From assembly GCA_964494475.1 (NCBI GenBank), contig CAZBRS010000066.1:1-25473 (forward strand): a stretch of DNA of 25,473 bases, read 5' to 3'. Under the pieces are notes generated by a model, which saw only the letters and a program-made list of their open reading frames with translations, searched no databases and was not told the origin of the DNA. Both the position numbers and the translations under genes were made by a program. The DNA is from CAZBRS01 sp964494475. Its GTDB lineage: Bacteria > Myxococcota_A > UBA9042 > CAZBRS01. Below are positions 24,410-25,473 of this stretch, piece by piece. Each line of letters begins with the position of its first letter. Positions within the stretch are counted from its first letter, which is position 1.

Positions 24410-25473
24410 ATGACGCCGCCGGGAACCCTCGAGGCCGACGTGATCGTGGTGGGCACGGGCCCCGGTGGGGCCACGGTGGCTCGCGAGCTGGCGCGGCGCG
24501 GAAAGAGCGTGGTCATCCTCGAGTGGGGCCCCGGGGGGCAGGTTCGAGGGAACCTGCGGCAGTACGTCTCCGAGTTGCTCGTTCCCGGTAAAAGCCTGCT
24601 GGTGACCCCCGAACTGGTGGGGATGGTCAGGGGGCTCACGACGGGAGGAAGCTCCCTCTTCTACTACGCGACGTGCTTCCCGGTCCCATTCGACATGTTC
24701 GCGCGGCATGGCGTGGACCTGCGCGACGAGGTCGCAGAGGCCAGGAACGAACTGCCCATCGCCCACCTGTGTGACGCCATGTTGACGCCGATGGCGTCCA
24801 GGCTCATGGACAGCGCCAGACAACTCGGCTTCGACTGGAGACGTCTGGACAAGCTCATGTACCAGGAGCGGTGGAAGCCCGGGCTGCCGTTCGGCTACGC
24901 GGGCGACCCCCACGGCGTGAAATGGAGCGCTCGGATGTTCGCCGAGGACGCCGTCGAACACGGAGCCGTGATGCGGAACGGCGCCAGGGTGACGCGCGTG
25001 CTGCTGGAGAACGGCCGGGCGACCGGGGTCGAATACGTAGAAGCAGGACAGACGAAGCACGCGTTCGCCGGGACCGTCGTCCTCGCGGCCGGTGGGATCG
25101 GCACCCCCGTGATCCTTCGCAAGACCGGGCTCAGGGAGGCGGGCTTCGATTTCTTCTTCGATCCGCTGCTCTCGGTCGCCGGCACCATGCGTGACGTTCG
25201 AACTCGCGCCGACGAGATCCCGATGTCGGCCGGTGTCCACCTGGCCGACGACGGCTACATGATGACCGACATGCACCTCTCGCCATTCACGCATTTCCTG
25301 TTCACCGCTCAGGCCTTCAAGCTGAGAAGGCTGTTCGCGTTCCGGAGCACGGCACGCATCATGATCAAGGCCAGGGATACGCTCGGCGGGAGGCTTACGG
25401 ATTCGGGAGGCGTCAGAAAAAAGCTCGTTAGAGAGGACCGGGCCAGGCTCATGCTGGGCTTTGAGAACGCGAA
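24410..25473 (+). CDS. FAD-dependent GMC-type oxidoreductase, N-terminal part (3' end outside window)
   Basis: A frame open from ATG 24410 to the window end gives about 354 residues of an incomplete protein. The N terminus has a dinucleotide-binding fold, VIVVGTGPGGATVARELARR, with the acidic residue VVILEWG ending the second strand. A GLTTGGSSLFYYAT segment matches the GGSS motif of the glucose-methanol-choline oxidoreductases, and VVLAAGGIGTPVILRKTGL matches the later FAD-contacting strand of that family. The substrate cannot be read from the visible part, and the catalytic His region near the C terminus is missing. GAGGGG lies 9 nt before the ATG, and the previous stop is 34 bp upstream, so it may belong to the same transcript. 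Arg codons differ from its neighbours: by hand about 14 of 34 are AGG or AGA. Confidence 0.88.
   Translation, partial: MTPPGTLEADVIVVGTGPGGATVARELARRGKSVVILEWGPGGQVRGNLRQYVSELLVPGKSLLVTPELVGMVRGLTTGGSSLFYYATCFPVPFDMFARHGVDLRDEVAEARNELPIAHLCDAMLTPMASRLMDSARQLGFDWRRLDKLMYQERWKPGLPFGYAGDPHGVKWSARMFAEDAVEHGAVMRNGARVTRVLLENGRATGVEYVEAGQTKHAFAGTVVLAAGGIGTPVILRKTGLREAGFDFFFDPLLSVAGTMRDVRTRADEIPMSAGVHLADDGYMMTDMHLSPFTHFLFTAQAFKLRRLFAFRSTARIMIKARDTLGGRLTDSGGVRKKLVREDRARLMLGFENA

Overview
The window is GC-rich bacterial chromosome, densely coded on the + strand. The codon use, large secreted Cys-rich lipoproteins and complex histidine kinase suggest a deltaproteobacterial/Myxococcota-type organism. This is inferred from style only, since there is no rRNA or taxonomic marker to confirm it.

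Layout. Positions 1-1710 hold a housekeeping replication/repair cluster: the 3' end of dnaX, then ybaB/ebfC and recR, overlapping or nearly touching. Positions 1784-3025 hold a dead insertion sequence. It has 27-bp terminal inverted repeats (22/27 identical) and a minus-strand DDE transposase broken by an internal deletion and a frameshift. Positions 3232-6453 encode a two-component pair: a NarL/FixJ response regulator and a membrane hybrid kinase that carries two kinase modules of different classes around a receiver domain.

Positions 6484-25473 are the accessory core, apparently two consecutive transcription units. Unit 1 (6562-13503) encodes a small Cys-rich lipoprotein and a 2046-aa Sec-exported SpvB/TcdB-mid/RHS protein, i.e. 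a TcB-TcC-type fusion. Unit 2 (13622 to beyond the end) encodes a 2084-aa lipoprotein with Cys-rich modules at its N terminus and a long helical region with one hydrophobic segment, a 1142-aa Cys-rich surface protein, a 338-aa secreted protein with a VMO-I-like tail, and an FAD/GMC-type oxidoreductase cut by the window edge. The helical half of the 2084-aa protein, and its last ~115 residues, look like the channel and TcB-binding ends of a Tc-toxin A subunit. If so, the locus is a surface-anchored Tc-like assembly in which Cys-rich modules replace the usual TcA front end.

Both units are preceded by the same perfect 21-bp sequence, followed 18-19 nt later by a TACnGT -10-like hexamer. A 15/21 match lies upstream of the response-regulator gene. 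The simplest reading is one regulon, possibly controlled by the adjacent two-component system. The shared element is directly visible; the Tc-like function and the regulatory link are inferences.
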